Translations under genes and position numbers: made by a program
Assembly: GCA_002506825.1 (NCBI GenBank)
Contig: DAYH01000024.1
Coordinates: 1,591-65,590, forward strand
Reading direction: 5' to 3'
Length of the DNA stretch: 64,000 bases
From: Euryarchaeota archaeon UBA103
Lineage (GTDB): Archaea; Thermoplasmatota; Poseidoniia; Poseidoniales; Thalassarchaeaceae
Shown here: positions 44,876-53,048 of the stretch, in pieces
Layout: each line of letters begins with the position of its first letter
How positions within the stretch are numbered: the first letter of the stretch is position 1
Notes under the pieces: generated by a model
What the model was told of the DNA's origin: nothing
The model's database searches: none
The model's input: only the letters and a program-made list of their open reading frames with translations

Positions 44876-46003
44876 GTGCCGATTCCACTCAAGCCACCCA
44901 TTATCGAAGATCGGGTGATATTATCCAGGTACCCGATGTTGCCACAGGGCAGGGATCACATCCGAGATGTTCTGAAGGAGAATGGGGTTACTGTGAGGGA
45001 TTTGGTAGAGGCCCCATGGCTCGAGGAGGTTAGGACCAGGGGGAGGTTGCGTCTGCTGGAATCAGTGATGCACAAGGATGGTGTAGATGACGCGACCACG
45101 GTTGATCTTTCAAGCGAAGCAGGGAAGATGACCGAGACTCTGTCTTTTCTTCATGCTATGCTCGTGGTATGCGCTTCTTTCGATGAGAGGTTGCTAGCTA
45201 GGTGGATAGAGGGCGAGGCCAGTAGGGCGGATGGCCTGTTTGGAAGGGATGAAACCAATTTCACCACTATTTGCTCTAGCTATCTTTCCGGAATAAAAGT
45301 AGAGGAGGGGGACGATATGGCCTACTGGGTACCTGTATCTGACTTTATCGAGCTCTGTCCCAAGATTTCCGGAACGTACTGGAGATTGGCTAACAGACCT
45401 GTCAGAGATGGCTGGGTTCGAATGGATCCGGCCTCGGGGGAGAACAGCAGAGAGAGGACATCCAGATTGCTGAAGGAGAGAGTAAGGGGCTATCTCGATT
45501 CGACCTGCAGACTACGTATGGAGAAGATGAGTGATGAGTTTGCAGCGCAATTCTCGGATCCGGTGGAGAGGATAGTCGGGATGTTGGCCCTTCGAGTGAA
45601 GGAGGAGATGCCAGTATCTGCGGCAGTGAGGGAGGACTGGCCTCCCTGTTTTGAGTCGGCTGTATCGGAGCTCAACCAAGGGGTGAATGTGAATCACGTG
45701 GGGAGAGTTTTCCTAGCTTCGTTCTCCAAGGCCCTGGGTCACTCCCAGGAGCAGACTTGTGGCTTATTCTCTGGGGCGCCGGACTACAGCCCAGATACGA
45801 CATCGTATCAGGTGGCTCACATATACGAGAGGGAGTATACACCTCACGGGTGTGCGGCGTTGAAGACCAATGCTCGCTGTCCGGTTCAAGCAGGGGACGA
45901 TACGCTTTGTGATCAGGAGTGGTTGACACATCCTCTGAAGTACATTCGCGCCAAGCAAAGGAGAAGGTACAATGACTCTGGCGGGGCTAGCAATGGTACG
46001 TAA
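44876..46003 (+). CDS. priL: DNA primase large subunit PriL
   Basis: PriL is the Fe-S regulatory subunit that pairs with PriS to begin RNA primers. The 375-residue product has the N-terminal ILSRYPMLPQGRDHIRDVL and the C-terminal Fe-S domain with TCGLFSGAPDYS, YTPHGCAALKTNARC and LCDQEWLTHPLKYI giving the four cluster Cys. The start is GTG at 44876 or, less likely, GTG at 44843. PriS is not in the window. Proximity to DP2 fits a replication cluster. Confidence 0.93.
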   Translation: MPIPLKPPIIEDRVILSRYPMLPQGRDHIRDVLKENGVTVRDLVEAPWLEEVRTRGRLRLLESVMHKDGVDDATTVDLSSEAGKMTETLSFLHAMLVVCASFDERLLARWIEGEASRADGLFGRDETNFTTICSSYLSGIKVEEGDDMAYWVPVSDFIELCPKISGTYWRLANRPVRDGWVRMDPASGENSRERTSRLLKERVRGYLDSTCRLRMEKMSDEFAAQFSDPVERIVGMLALRVKEEMPVSAAVREDWPPCFESAVSELNQGVNVNHVGRVFLASFSKALGHSQEQTCGLFSGAPDYSPDTTSYQVAHIYEREYTPHGCAALKTNARCPVQAGDDTLCDQEWLTHPLKYIRAKQRRRYNDSGGASNGT

Positions 46004-46074
46004 TGGGCGTTATATTGGTGATTGCAGGCAATTCTTCATATCGCCCCCATCGCATCAGGGGTTGAGGTGAGAGT

Positions 46075-47259
46075 ATGGTACGAACTCTGGTACTGACAGT
46101 AGATCGGGATAATGATCTGGGAGTCAAGGCGGGGATAAGAGGCCCGGTTATTGGCCGTAAGGCCACTCTTGCCGCCGCCTTACGACTAGGAATAGCGGAT
46201 CCAGAGGAGTCGGATACCAATGCCATACTAGGTGCCCTGCACCAACACGATCGTCTGGCTGAAGAGGCGATTGGCGATGATGAGGTCCAGATTGCCCTTC
46301 TGACCGGTGATGTTAGAGTTGGTTCCAGGAGCGATAGGGAGATTGCCACACAATTGGATGAGGTCATACAGGAGTTTCAGCCTGACAAGGCAATCCTCGT
46401 CACCGATGGGGCGGATGACGAGGAGGCACTTCCGATCATTACTTCAAGAGTTAGAGTCGATCACATTGAGAAGATAATAGTCAGGCAATCCAAAGGCATT
46501 GAGAGTACCTACTATTACGTCGTCAAGGCGATAGAGGACCCGCGTTGGAGAGCGAGGTTGCTTGTTCCGATCGCCGCTGTGATGATCATTCTGGGGGTTG
46601 GCCTTATTCTTCCGTCGGACTACGGAAGCGCACTCATCGGGACTTTGCCCCTGATTATCGGAATTTGGCTTCTTTCGAGGGGCCTTGGGTGGGAGCAGCA
46701 GCTTGACCGTCTTGTCAATGACATGCGGGCCGCGGCAACTGGAAGCCTCCTGACCTCAATGCTATGGGCATTAGCGTTGGTTTCAATGATGATAGCTGTG
46801 GTGACTGTGATTCAGGTGCTATATGCGTCTGGCTCGGAGATAGAAGCATATGCCGCCTCCATTCTACCTTCATCCACTAATTTCGATGTGAATGCGATAA
46901 ATAGCAATATCGCGGTTTGGGTCATTGCGATTGACAATGCCCTCTCATGGATCCTTGTGGCGTTCTTCTCTCTATTCCTGTCTTTGGGGGTGCTGAGGTG
47001 GAAAGAGGGGTCTTTCACTGGGCAGAGCATAATGCTTCTAGCTACTGGTTTTGTCGCTTACTTCCTCATATCCGCCATCAACGAGGTGTCTCTGAGTATG
47101 CTTGGCGGACAGGATATTGATTTGAGAGTCGATTCAGTAGCGGCGACATGGTCTCTCCCGGTGATGGCAATTCTCGGAAGGTACCTGATGAGTGTGATCG
47201 TTGACTCCCTCTCCGAAGAGGACGAGGGAGGAAGCGGGAGCGAGTTCTGGGGAGTCTAG
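46075..47259 (+). CDS. DUF373 family membrane protein
   Basis: The 394-residue protein starts with a cytosolic alpha/beta domain (LVLTVDRDNDLGVKAGIRGPVIGR, ILVTDGADDEEALPII, IIVRQSKGIESTYYYV, residues 1-155) and ends in about six transmembrane helices. The DRDNDLG and RGPVIGR phrases are the DUF373 signature. It is archaeal-specific and has no known activity; the Asp-rich nucleotide-binding-like site is suggestive. The GGTGAGAGT before the ATG gives a plausible Shine-Dalgarno. It converges with the zinc-ribbon gene, overlapping by four bases. Confidence 0.85.
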   Translation: MVRTLVLTVDRDNDLGVKAGIRGPVIGRKATLAAALRLGIADPEESDTNAILGALHQHDRLAEEAIGDDEVQIALLTGDVRVGSRSDREIATQLDEVIQEFQPDKAILVTDGADDEEALPIITSRVRVDHIEKIIVRQSKGIESTYYYVVKAIEDPRWRARLLVPIAAVMIILGVGLILPSDYGSALIGTLPLIIGIWLLSRGLGWEQQLDRLVNDMRAAATGSLLTSMLWALALVSMMIAVVTVIQVLYASGSEIEAYAASILPSSTNFDVNAINSNIAVWVIAIDNALSWILVAFFSLFLSLGVLRWKEGSFTGQSIMLLATGFVAYFLISAINEVSLSMLGGQDIDLRVDSVAATWSLPVMAILGRYLMSVIVDSLSEEDEGGSGSEFWGV

Positions 47260-47684
47260 TTCTCGAATGTGGATTCCATCATGCAAGCCGGACAGGTTAC
47301 GGAAATAGGCCGGATAGATGGGATTCCCAATGCCGCATTGCAGTGCGGACATACAATTGCCTGGTCTACTTCCGACTGTCTCCTCCTTCCCGATTGGCTA
47401 GGATCGTAAGTGAATCTATACTTGTGAGTATTTTCCAAGAACCTTGGTGACCCATCCTTCTGATCTCCTGCCTGTGAAAACTTACTTTCTCTTGTTGGTT
47501 CCGATATAGGGGGTGTTGCTATATTTGACGGTTTGACCTGTCCGTTTTGAAATTCTTCCAATTGGGAAAGAATATCGCTTGTAGTCATCCCTAGTTCCCT
47601 AGATGCCCTATCAATTGCCAGTGTTCTCTCGTAATCGCTCATACCGACGAACTGCTGGAGAAGCACTGCAGGTATCCTTGACAT
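47256..47684 (-). CDS. Small zinc-ribbon protein, unknown
   Basis: The 142-residue product has an N-terminal helical segment (MSRIPAVLLQQFVGMSDYERTLAID) and a C-terminal zinc ribbon (CPHC and CPAC). The middle is hydrophilic. No family is recognised; proteins like this often act as adaptors in transcription or translation. Its start lies 54 bp from the metK stop. Confidence 0.6.
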   Translation of the reverse strand: MSRIPAVLLQQFVGMSDYERTLAIDRASRELGMTTSDILSQLEEFQNGQVKPSNIATPPISEPTRESKFSQAGDQKDGSPRFLENTHKYRFTYDPSQSGRRRQSEVDQAIVCPHCNAALGIPSIRPISVTCPACMMESTFEN

Positions 47685-47738
47685 GGTAATCGCAGAAAGG
47701 GTCTGCTTTCAATACCCTGCCGAATATGTTTGGGTTTT

Positions 47739-49022
47739 TCAGTCTCTTGAATGGTTTCTAAGTGACTCTAATCTCATCTCATCGAGTCTTTCCCATGGGA
47801 ACAACCCATCATCGGTAGGGACCCTGCCGAAGTGCCCTCCCGACGAAGTCTCTCGATATATCGGCCTCTTCAGGCCCAGATCGCTTATCATAGCGGCCGG
47901 GCGCCAGTCGAAGTACTTCATAATCAAACTTGATATTGTAGAGTCTGGGATTTCCCCTAGACCCTCGCTGTGTGTCCCGAAGGTGCTGACACGGAGTCCG
48001 ACCGGTTCGGATATTCCTATGGCGTAAGCGACTTGGATCTCGCACTGCTCTGCGAGCCCGGACGCGACCACGTGCTTTGCGACCCACCTAGCGTAGTACG
48101 CGGCCGATCGGTCTACCTTGGAAGGGTCCTTGCCACTGAAAGCCCCCCCTCCGTGCCTACCACCGCCGTAGGTGTCGACGATGATCTTCCTACCAGTAAG
48201 GCCCGCATCAGCATAAGGTCCGCCTGGATCCGGGAACGATCCCGTCCCGTTCACTATGATTTGCGGATTCCCCAACAAACTCGGAGGGATGGCGTGCTCG
48301 ATGACGTGCTTCGTAATCTCGCTCTCGATGTACTGGCGCCTTCCCTCATCGGTTAGATCGTCTGCCTCTGGCCAGTTGGGACCCGCATCAGGGGAGTGCT
48401 GTGACGCTATAACTACGGTTGACACCCTATCCAATGACCTATCGCTCTCGTTGAGCTGTACCGTGACCTGACTCTTTCCATCTGGCCTGACCCATGGGAT
48501 GATACCCTCGTCGTGCACTGCCTCCAACCGTCTTGTGAGTCTCTGAGCAAGTGCGGCGGAGAGAGGGAAGAATCTTCCTCTCAGCTCTGGTGTACTCTCG
48601 GTCTCCGAGCACGCGTACCCGAACATTACCCCTTGGTCCCCGGCCCCTTGTGTGTCTAGGTCGCCGTCGACCCCCTGGCTGATGAACTGGGACTGAGTGG
48701 TAATGTGAGTATGGACCTGACAATGCTCTTGAGATGTTGCGTCCATCCCGATCTTGCTATCGGTGTATCCGATAGAAGAGGCTGTCTGGCGGGCCAGCTG
48801 CTCATAGTTTGGTGGCTCGCCATTGAGGCTGACCTCACCAGCGAGGACGATTATCGCCTCTCCCTCAGTCCCCTTTACCATTGTCTCTACAGCGACCCTA
48901 GCATTTGGGTCAACCATCAGGCATGCATCTAGAATAGAGTCTGAGATAGCGTCACAGAGCTTGTCCGGATGACCTGCGGTCACAGATTCAGCGGTGTCAG
49001 ATGGAGGAACTGCGCTATTCAT
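47739..49022 (-). CDS. metK: S-adenosylmethionine synthetase, bacterial type
   Basis: MetK makes SAM from Met and ATP. The 427-residue protein carries bacterial/eukaryotic-type motifs: SVTAGHPDKLCDAISDSILDA, the GAGDQGVMFGYA signature, FPDPGGPYADAGLTGRKI and the second signature GGGAFSGKDPSKVDRSA. Archaea usually have a divergent MAT, so this looks like a horizontally acquired gene. GC content and codon choice are visibly higher than in neighbours, which fits a later arrival. It sits between the zinc-ribbon gene and the Pcc1 gene. Confidence 0.95.
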   Translation of the reverse strand: MNSAVPPSDTAESVTAGHPDKLCDAISDSILDACLMVDPNARVAVETMVKGTEGEAIIVLAGEVSLNGEPPNYEQLARQTASSIGYTDSKIGMDATSQEHCQVHTHITTQSQFISQGVDGDLDTQGAGDQGVMFGYACSETESTPELRGRFFPLSAALAQRLTRRLEAVHDEGIIPWVRPDGKSQVTVQLNESDRSLDRVSTVVIASQHSPDAGPNWPEADDLTDEGRRQYIESEITKHVIEHAIPPSLLGNPQIIVNGTGSFPDPGGPYADAGLTGRKIIVDTYGGGRHGGGAFSGKDPSKVDRSAAYYARWVAKHVVASGLAEQCEIQVAYAIGISEPVGLRVSTFGTHSEGLGEIPDSTISSLIMKYFDWRPAAMISDLGLKRPIYRETSSGGHFGRVPTDDGLFPWERLDEMRLESLRNHSRD

Positions 49023-49078
49023 GATTCATCGGGAGGGCTTGATGCACATGAGGGTTTTTGATTTCATTTCCGTACAGT

Positions 49079-49094
49079 CTAGCTGAAAAGCTAG
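49079..49094 (+). promoter_or_regulatory. Perfect 6-bp hairpin with GAAA loop upstream of pcc1
   Basis: CTAGCT (49079-49084), loop GAAA, AGCTAG (49089-49094). Ends 18 bases before the Pcc1 ATG. Role unknown; it could be an mRNA leader structure. Confidence 0.3.
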
Positions 49095-49112
49095 GATATC
49101 CTCCGCTTTACA

Positions 49113-49355
49113 ATGGAAGACGCAGTAGCACGTGTGGTATGGACTGGGCCCAGAGAAGTCGCTGAGACCCTCTTGGAGTCTATCCGCCCCGATGATCCGG
49201 GGTTCTTCGAATCTGAGATAGTAGAGGCGGGCGAGGGGGTTAGCCTGACTATAGTGGCCTCGTCATCTGATCTTAGTGAGCTAAGAGCCACCATTGATGA
49301 CATTCTAGCATGTCTGTCCGCTGTAGAGGGCAGCTTGGAGGCTCTGGGCGAGTAA
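49113..49355 (+). CDS. KEOPS complex subunit Pcc1-like
   Basis: Pcc1 dimerises and binds Kae1 within KEOPS, which transfers threonylcarbamoyl to A37 of tRNA. The 80-residue protein is the typical size, with LLESIRPDDPGFFESEIVE and the C-terminal SELRATIDDILACLSAVEGSLEAL, resembling the Pcc1 RATLNDLL..L pattern. It precedes the nadC-like gene by 28 bp. Kae1 is not in the window; YrdC is at 24478. Confidence 0.72.
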   Translation: MEDAVARVVWTGPREVAETLLESIRPDDPGFFESEIVEAGEGVSLTIVASSSDLSELRATIDDILACLSAVEGSLEALGE

Positions 49356-49382
49356 AGTTGAATTCGGACCCTTCAAGTCTGA

Positions 49383-50333
49383 GTGCTTTCAGCACGTACC
49401 GTGACAGTGTTGCCCCATGATAGGTCCAGTCTCCTCTACTCTGGAGGGAAGCCTAGCATGATGATGATTGAGTCCATCGATAGATGGATGGCGGCGATGG
49501 TCTCTGACGAGGGCAGTGGAGGGGGGGCGCCAGATAGTCAGATGGAGTCGGTTGTAATCTCGAAGAATCGGGGCTTGATATGCGGGACTTTCGTCGTAGA
49601 CAGGCTACTGGAGGAACACTACCCCTCCTGTCTCGCTGAATGGGAGGTATCGGATGGCTCGCTCGTGGAAGCCGGGGACGCGGTCCTCAGACTATCCGGG
49701 AATGGCATCGATATGCTGCGTTCAGAGAGAGTAATACTGAATATTCTTGGAAGGCTCTCCGGGATCTCGACTAACTCTTCTATATGGGCGAAACGGGCTG
49801 GAAGCATGGGTGTGGCTTGCACTAGGAAAGTAGACTGGGGACTTCTGGATAAGTGGGCAGTCCATGTCGGAGGTGGTTTGACACATAGGCTCAGCAGAGA
49901 GGATGCTCTGATGATCAAGGACAGTGAGGTCCTCTCATCAAGAGTTGGTAGTGAGACAGAGGATGAAGCCTTGGCAAGATTAGTTTCGGAGATTGACATG
50001 GATGCTGATTCACACTTCACAGTAGTCGAAGTACGGAGTGTCAATCAGGCACTCACTGTGGCCGGGATTTGGGAGCGTAACCAGGTGGAAAGAGAAGGTA
50101 GCGAGAGAGTGGTTATTCTACTGGATAATATGGGTCCCAGATTGTCATCTCAAGTATCGATGCGATTGGAGGAAGAGGGTTTGCGTGATTGGTGCGTCCT
50201 CGAGGGGTCAGGTGGCGTTACTATAGATGATGTCATGGAATGGTCTGCTTGTGGGGTAGATTTGATTTCTACCAGCTCGATAAACAGGGGAGTATCTCCT
50301 CTAGACCTATCAATGAGGTACAATGAGGAGTGA
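49383..50333 (+). CDS. Nicotinate-nucleotide pyrophosphorylase-like (NadC family)
   Basis: NadC converts quinolinate plus PRPP to nicotinate mononucleotide in NAD synthesis. The 316-residue protein has the NadC order: N-terminal alpha/beta domain, then LGRLSGIST, CTRKVDWGLLDKWAVHVGGGLTHR, LLDNMG and a closing VLEGSGGVTIDDVMEWSACGVDLISTSS. Conserved T-R-K, GGG..HR and the Lys in MIKD are present, but the usual TPGLR reads VDWGL and the IKDNH ends in DSE, so substrate or activity may differ. Start is GTG at 49383. It is followed by the CoA ligase gene with its stop next to that gene's Shine-Dalgarno. Confidence 0.75.
   Translation: MLSARTVTVLPHDRSSLLYSGGKPSMMMIESIDRWMAAMVSDEGSGGGAPDSQMESVVISKNRGLICGTFVVDRLLEEHYPSCLAEWEVSDGSLVEAGDAVLRLSGNGIDMLRSERVILNILGRLSGISTNSSIWAKRAGSMGVACTRKVDWGLLDKWAVHVGGGLTHRLSREDALMIKDSEVLSSRVGSETEDEALARLVSEIDMDADSHFTVVEVRSVNQALTVAGIWERNQVEREGSERVVILLDNMGPRLSSQVSMRLEEEGLRDWCVLEGSGGVTIDDVMEWSACGVDLISTSSINRGVSPLDLSMRYNEE
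50325..50330 (+). promoter_or_regulatory. Shine-Dalgarno GAGGAG deciding the start at 50336
   Basis: GAGGAG ends five bases before ATG 50336, favouring it over the in-frame GTG at 50330. Confidence 0.65.
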
Positions 50334-50335
50334 TT

Positions 50336-51106
50336 ATGGCAGAGATTCCCGATTCACACCCTAGGAAGTCTTCCCTAATGTCCCGACAGAGAATGGTGGA
50401 GGCATCCAGGAGAGGCCTGCTGGCAGAGTCGGCTATGATTGCTCATGGGCGTGGTGAGGCCTTTGACTATCTTCTAGGCGAGAGGACGAGCGATTCCGCG
50501 TCCTTGGCCATCCGAGAGGCCGCGGCTCGTCTTCTCGAAGCCGACAGTCCGATCATCTCGATGAATGGTAACTCTACCGTGCTTGCCGGAGCTGAGGCGA
50601 TCAAGATTGCCGCGATTCTGGGCTGTCCTGTTGAGGTCAACATATACTACCGCACAGAGAGGCGGGTGGAGTCACTGATAAGCGAGTTGGAGTCTATGAA
50701 AGAGCTTCTCGTAAGAGAGTCTTCAGACAGCATAAGAGAGTCCATCGTCGAAGTTGAGATTCTAGGAGCTGAGGCAGATGGGAGAATTCAGGGGCTAGAA
50801 GGACCCAGGGCTTTGTGCTCCGCACGAGGAATTGAGAGGGCTGATGTTGTGCTGGTCCCGCTTGAGGACGGGGATCGTTGCGAGGCGCTTACCTCTCTGG
50901 GAAAGCAAGTCATTGCGGTGGATCTGAATCCCCTCTCCAGAACATCGAGAAAGGCTACCGTGACAATAGTTGATGAGGTCTCCAGAGCCTTTAGGAGACT
51001 GGTAAGTGAGCTATCTGAGAATCCGAAGTCTACTGATTGGGATAACGACTCATCATTGGTAGAGGCCTTGGAAATAATGTCGAGCTCATCACTGAGGATT
51101 GACTAG
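50336..51106 (+). CDS. 4-phosphopantoate--beta-alanine ligase (archaeal phosphopantothenate synthetase)
   Basis: This ligase joins 4-phosphopantoate and beta-alanine with ATP to form 4-phosphopantothenate, the archaeal CoA route that follows pantoate kinase. The 256-residue protein shows AMIAHGRGEAFDYLLGERTS, PIISMNGNSTVL, EVNIYYRTERRVE, ADVVLVPLEDGDRCEALTSLGKQVIAVDLNPLSRTSRKA, all family marks. Pantoate kinase is at 11447. The two are not an operon, which is unusual only in that they could have been. Its 3' end overlaps the convergent dehydrogenase by four bases. Confidence 0.93.
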   Translation: MAEIPDSHPRKSSLMSRQRMVEASRRGLLAESAMIAHGRGEAFDYLLGERTSDSASLAIREAAARLLEADSPIISMNGNSTVLAGAEAIKIAAILGCPVEVNIYYRTERRVESLISELESMKELLVRESSDSIRESIVEVEILGAEADGRIQGLEGPRALCSARGIERADVVLVPLEDGDRCEALTSLGKQVIAVDLNPLSRTSRKATVTIVDEVSRAFRRLVSELSENPKSTDWDNDSSLVEALEIMSSSSLRID

Positions 51107-52287
51107 GGAAATCTCTCTTGAAGCATCGACTCACATCTAGAAGCTATGGCTTCTCCGACTTCGGAGGTACTGGCTGGCCCTCCTAGGTCGTAGGTCACTA
51201 TTCCACCCTCTTCGAAATGCTTCTGGATAGCGCTCTGTAGAATCTCAGCACACAAGTCTAGGTTCTGATCTTTCTTTCTGAATGCCAGTGCCTCGAACAT
51301 CATCTGTACCGATTGAATCATGGCTATTGGGTTAACTACGTTCTTTCCAGCGTGTTTGGGGGAAGAGCCGTGTACTGGTTCGAAGAGCATGTGTTTGGGT
51401 CCCATATTAGCACTTGCTGACATCCCCATTCCACCTTGTAAGACGCTAGCCAAATCTGTGGCTATGTCGCCAAACATATTTGGCAGAACAACCACATCTA
51501 GGTCCTCGGGATTTCTAACCAACCACATTGTGAAGGCATCAATGTAGGCCTCCTTGACTGCAATATCCTGATTATTCTCTGCGAATTCTCTGAAAATCTT
51601 CCTGAAAAGCTGGCATCCACGGGTTACGTTCGACTTGTCTACGCATGTTACGGACTGTGATTTCCCTGTTTTCCTCTGTCTGTGCTTGGCGTAGTCAAAG
51701 GCGAACCTGATTACCCTCTCACTGCCCTCTCTGGAAATTGGCCGTGGGTCCCATGCAACCTCTCCGTCTAATCCAGGAAACTCCTCAATGACAATTGGTT
51801 CATCCTTCTTTCCAAGTGCTCTCTGCTCCATTCTCCTGAGAAGAGAATGGTAGAGTCCTTCGGTGTTCTCACGAATCATGATAATATCCACCAAATCTGG
51901 ATCCCAAACTTGCTTGTGTACACCATGCACCTTGTGGGTGACACCGGGATAGAGTTTGACTGGTCTGACATTGGCGTATAGCTCCAAGCCGGATCTTAGG
52001 CCGAGAATAGTCTGTCCGCCGGCCATGTCTCCATTTGGTAGTCTGGCATCGGGCCATCCGATAGCCCCTAGGAGAATTGCGTCAGATTCGTCCCTGCAGT
52101 ATTCAAAAGACCCCTTTGGCCATTCTTCGCCAGTTTCAAGGTAGTACTGGCCCCCACATGGAATCTCTTTTATTTCGAATGAAGCAGGGCTGTTTTCCTC
52201 GAATACTGAGAGTATTCGGAGCGCCTCTCGCATTACTTCGCGTCCAGTCCCGTCTCCGGGCAGTACTGCGAGCCGATAGGTAGCCAT
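51103..52287 (-). CDS. 3-isopropylmalate/tartrate/isocitrate-dehydrogenase-family enzyme
   Basis: This beta-decarboxylating dehydrogenase family oxidises a 2-hydroxy acid with NAD(P). The ~394-residue protein has LPGDGTGREVMREAL at the N-terminus, GLELYANVRPVKLYPG (substrate Arg), IRENTEGLYHS, a SVTCVDKSNV segment (catalytic Lys), VVLPNMFGDIATDLAS (metal Asp) and GGMGMSASANMGPKHMLFEPVHGSSPKHAGKNVVNP (NAD site). The IRENTEGLY context with LYPG is nearer to tartrate/IPM-dehydrogenase-like enzymes than to isocitrate dehydrogenase. Start at 52287 or 52317 cannot be decided. Substrate uncertain; without other leu genes nearby I do not name it leuB. Confidence 0.85.
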   Translation of the reverse strand: MATYRLAVLPGDGTGREVMREALRILSVFEENSPASFEIKEIPCGGQYYLETGEEWPKGSFEYCRDESDAILLGAIGWPDARLPNGDMAGGQTILGLRSGLELYANVRPVKLYPGVTHKVHGVHKQVWDPDLVDIIMIRENTEGLYHSLLRRMEQRALGKKDEPIVIEEFPGLDGEVAWDPRPISREGSERVIRFAFDYAKHRQRKTGKSQSVTCVDKSNVTRGCQLFRKIFREFAENNQDIAVKEAYIDAFTMWLVRNPEDLDVVVLPNMFGDIATDLASVLQGGMGMSASANMGPKHMLFEPVHGSSPKHAGKNVVNPIAMIQSVQMMFEALAFRKKDQNLDLCAEILQSAIQKHFEEGGIVTYDLGGPASTSEVGEAIASRCESMLQERFP

Positions 52288-52385
52288 GGGTCTCGGCAAA
52301 TGTTCATCATTCATCAATTAACCCCTAACTGAAGTTATGTCGAGAAGAGGATAGTTGATAGACGGTCACTGAGAATGGAAGCGCG

Positions 52386-52994
52386 ATGGAGCGCGCACCC
52401 GAAGATGGAAAGGGAAGTCCACGCATCGACGTCAGGACTCTGCCCGAATCAGTGGCCAGGCTCTGGGAGACTATGCTAAGACTGGATCCTTCATGGGATT
52501 TATCTTCGTGGCTGGACGAAAGAGCATTGGAAGAGCTAGAGTTGGTGGAGAGTCACCTGGGAAGAGAGAGATTACGACTAGAGCAGCGTCTACACAGAAT
52601 AGAGACTCTGGTAAAGAGGCTGAAAAGACAACGAGAAGTGGTTGGCACGGGAATTGAGGACCCCCATCAGAAGAATCTGTTCGATATTTATGAGATAGGT
52701 AGTAAATCAACAGAAAGAGATTCAGAAGCTGACCAAGAAGGTGAGCCTGCAGTGCAATTCGGATCTTTCGATGTGGGTGACGATCCACTTCTAGCTATCG
52801 TTGCAGAGCATGTCCTAGGACTGCTGGAGCTACATTCCCTAGAGGGGCCGGCTCCAGTTCACTTCGACTCACTAATGAGCAATCTTGTCCCACTAGGGAT
52901 AAGAGTCGATGATCTTGACGAAGCTATAGCCTGGCTTCTTCAGAGCGAGCTGATAGTCGAGATAGAAGAGGACTCATTCTCTCTCAGAAGGTAA
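52386..52994 (+). CDS. Coiled-coil and winged-helix-like protein, probable partner of the methylase-like gene
   Basis: The 202-residue protein has a coiled coil (residues ~45-85, LEELELVESHLGRERLRLEQRLHRIETLVKRLKRQ written across two helices), a charged linker and a C-terminal domain (residues ~130-202, LLAIVAEHVLGLLELH, LDEAIAWLLQSELIVEIEED) that fits a winged helix. No family is recognised. It is on the same strand as and 54 bp upstream of the DNA methylase-like gene, with a structure that could bind DNA or the methylase. Confidence 0.6.
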   Translation: MERAPEDGKGSPRIDVRTLPESVARLWETMLRLDPSWDLSSWLDERALEELELVESHLGRERLRLEQRLHRIETLVKRLKRQREVVGTGIEDPHQKNLFDIYEIGSKSTERDSEADQEGEPAVQFGSFDVGDDPLLAIVAEHVLGLLELHSLEGPAPVHFDSLMSNLVPLGIRVDDLDEAIAWLLQSELIVEIEEDSFSLRR

Positions 52995-53048
52995 GCAATT
53001 TCCTTAACCAATATACAACCTTTCAAAACAGGTTGATGATTCGTAGAA

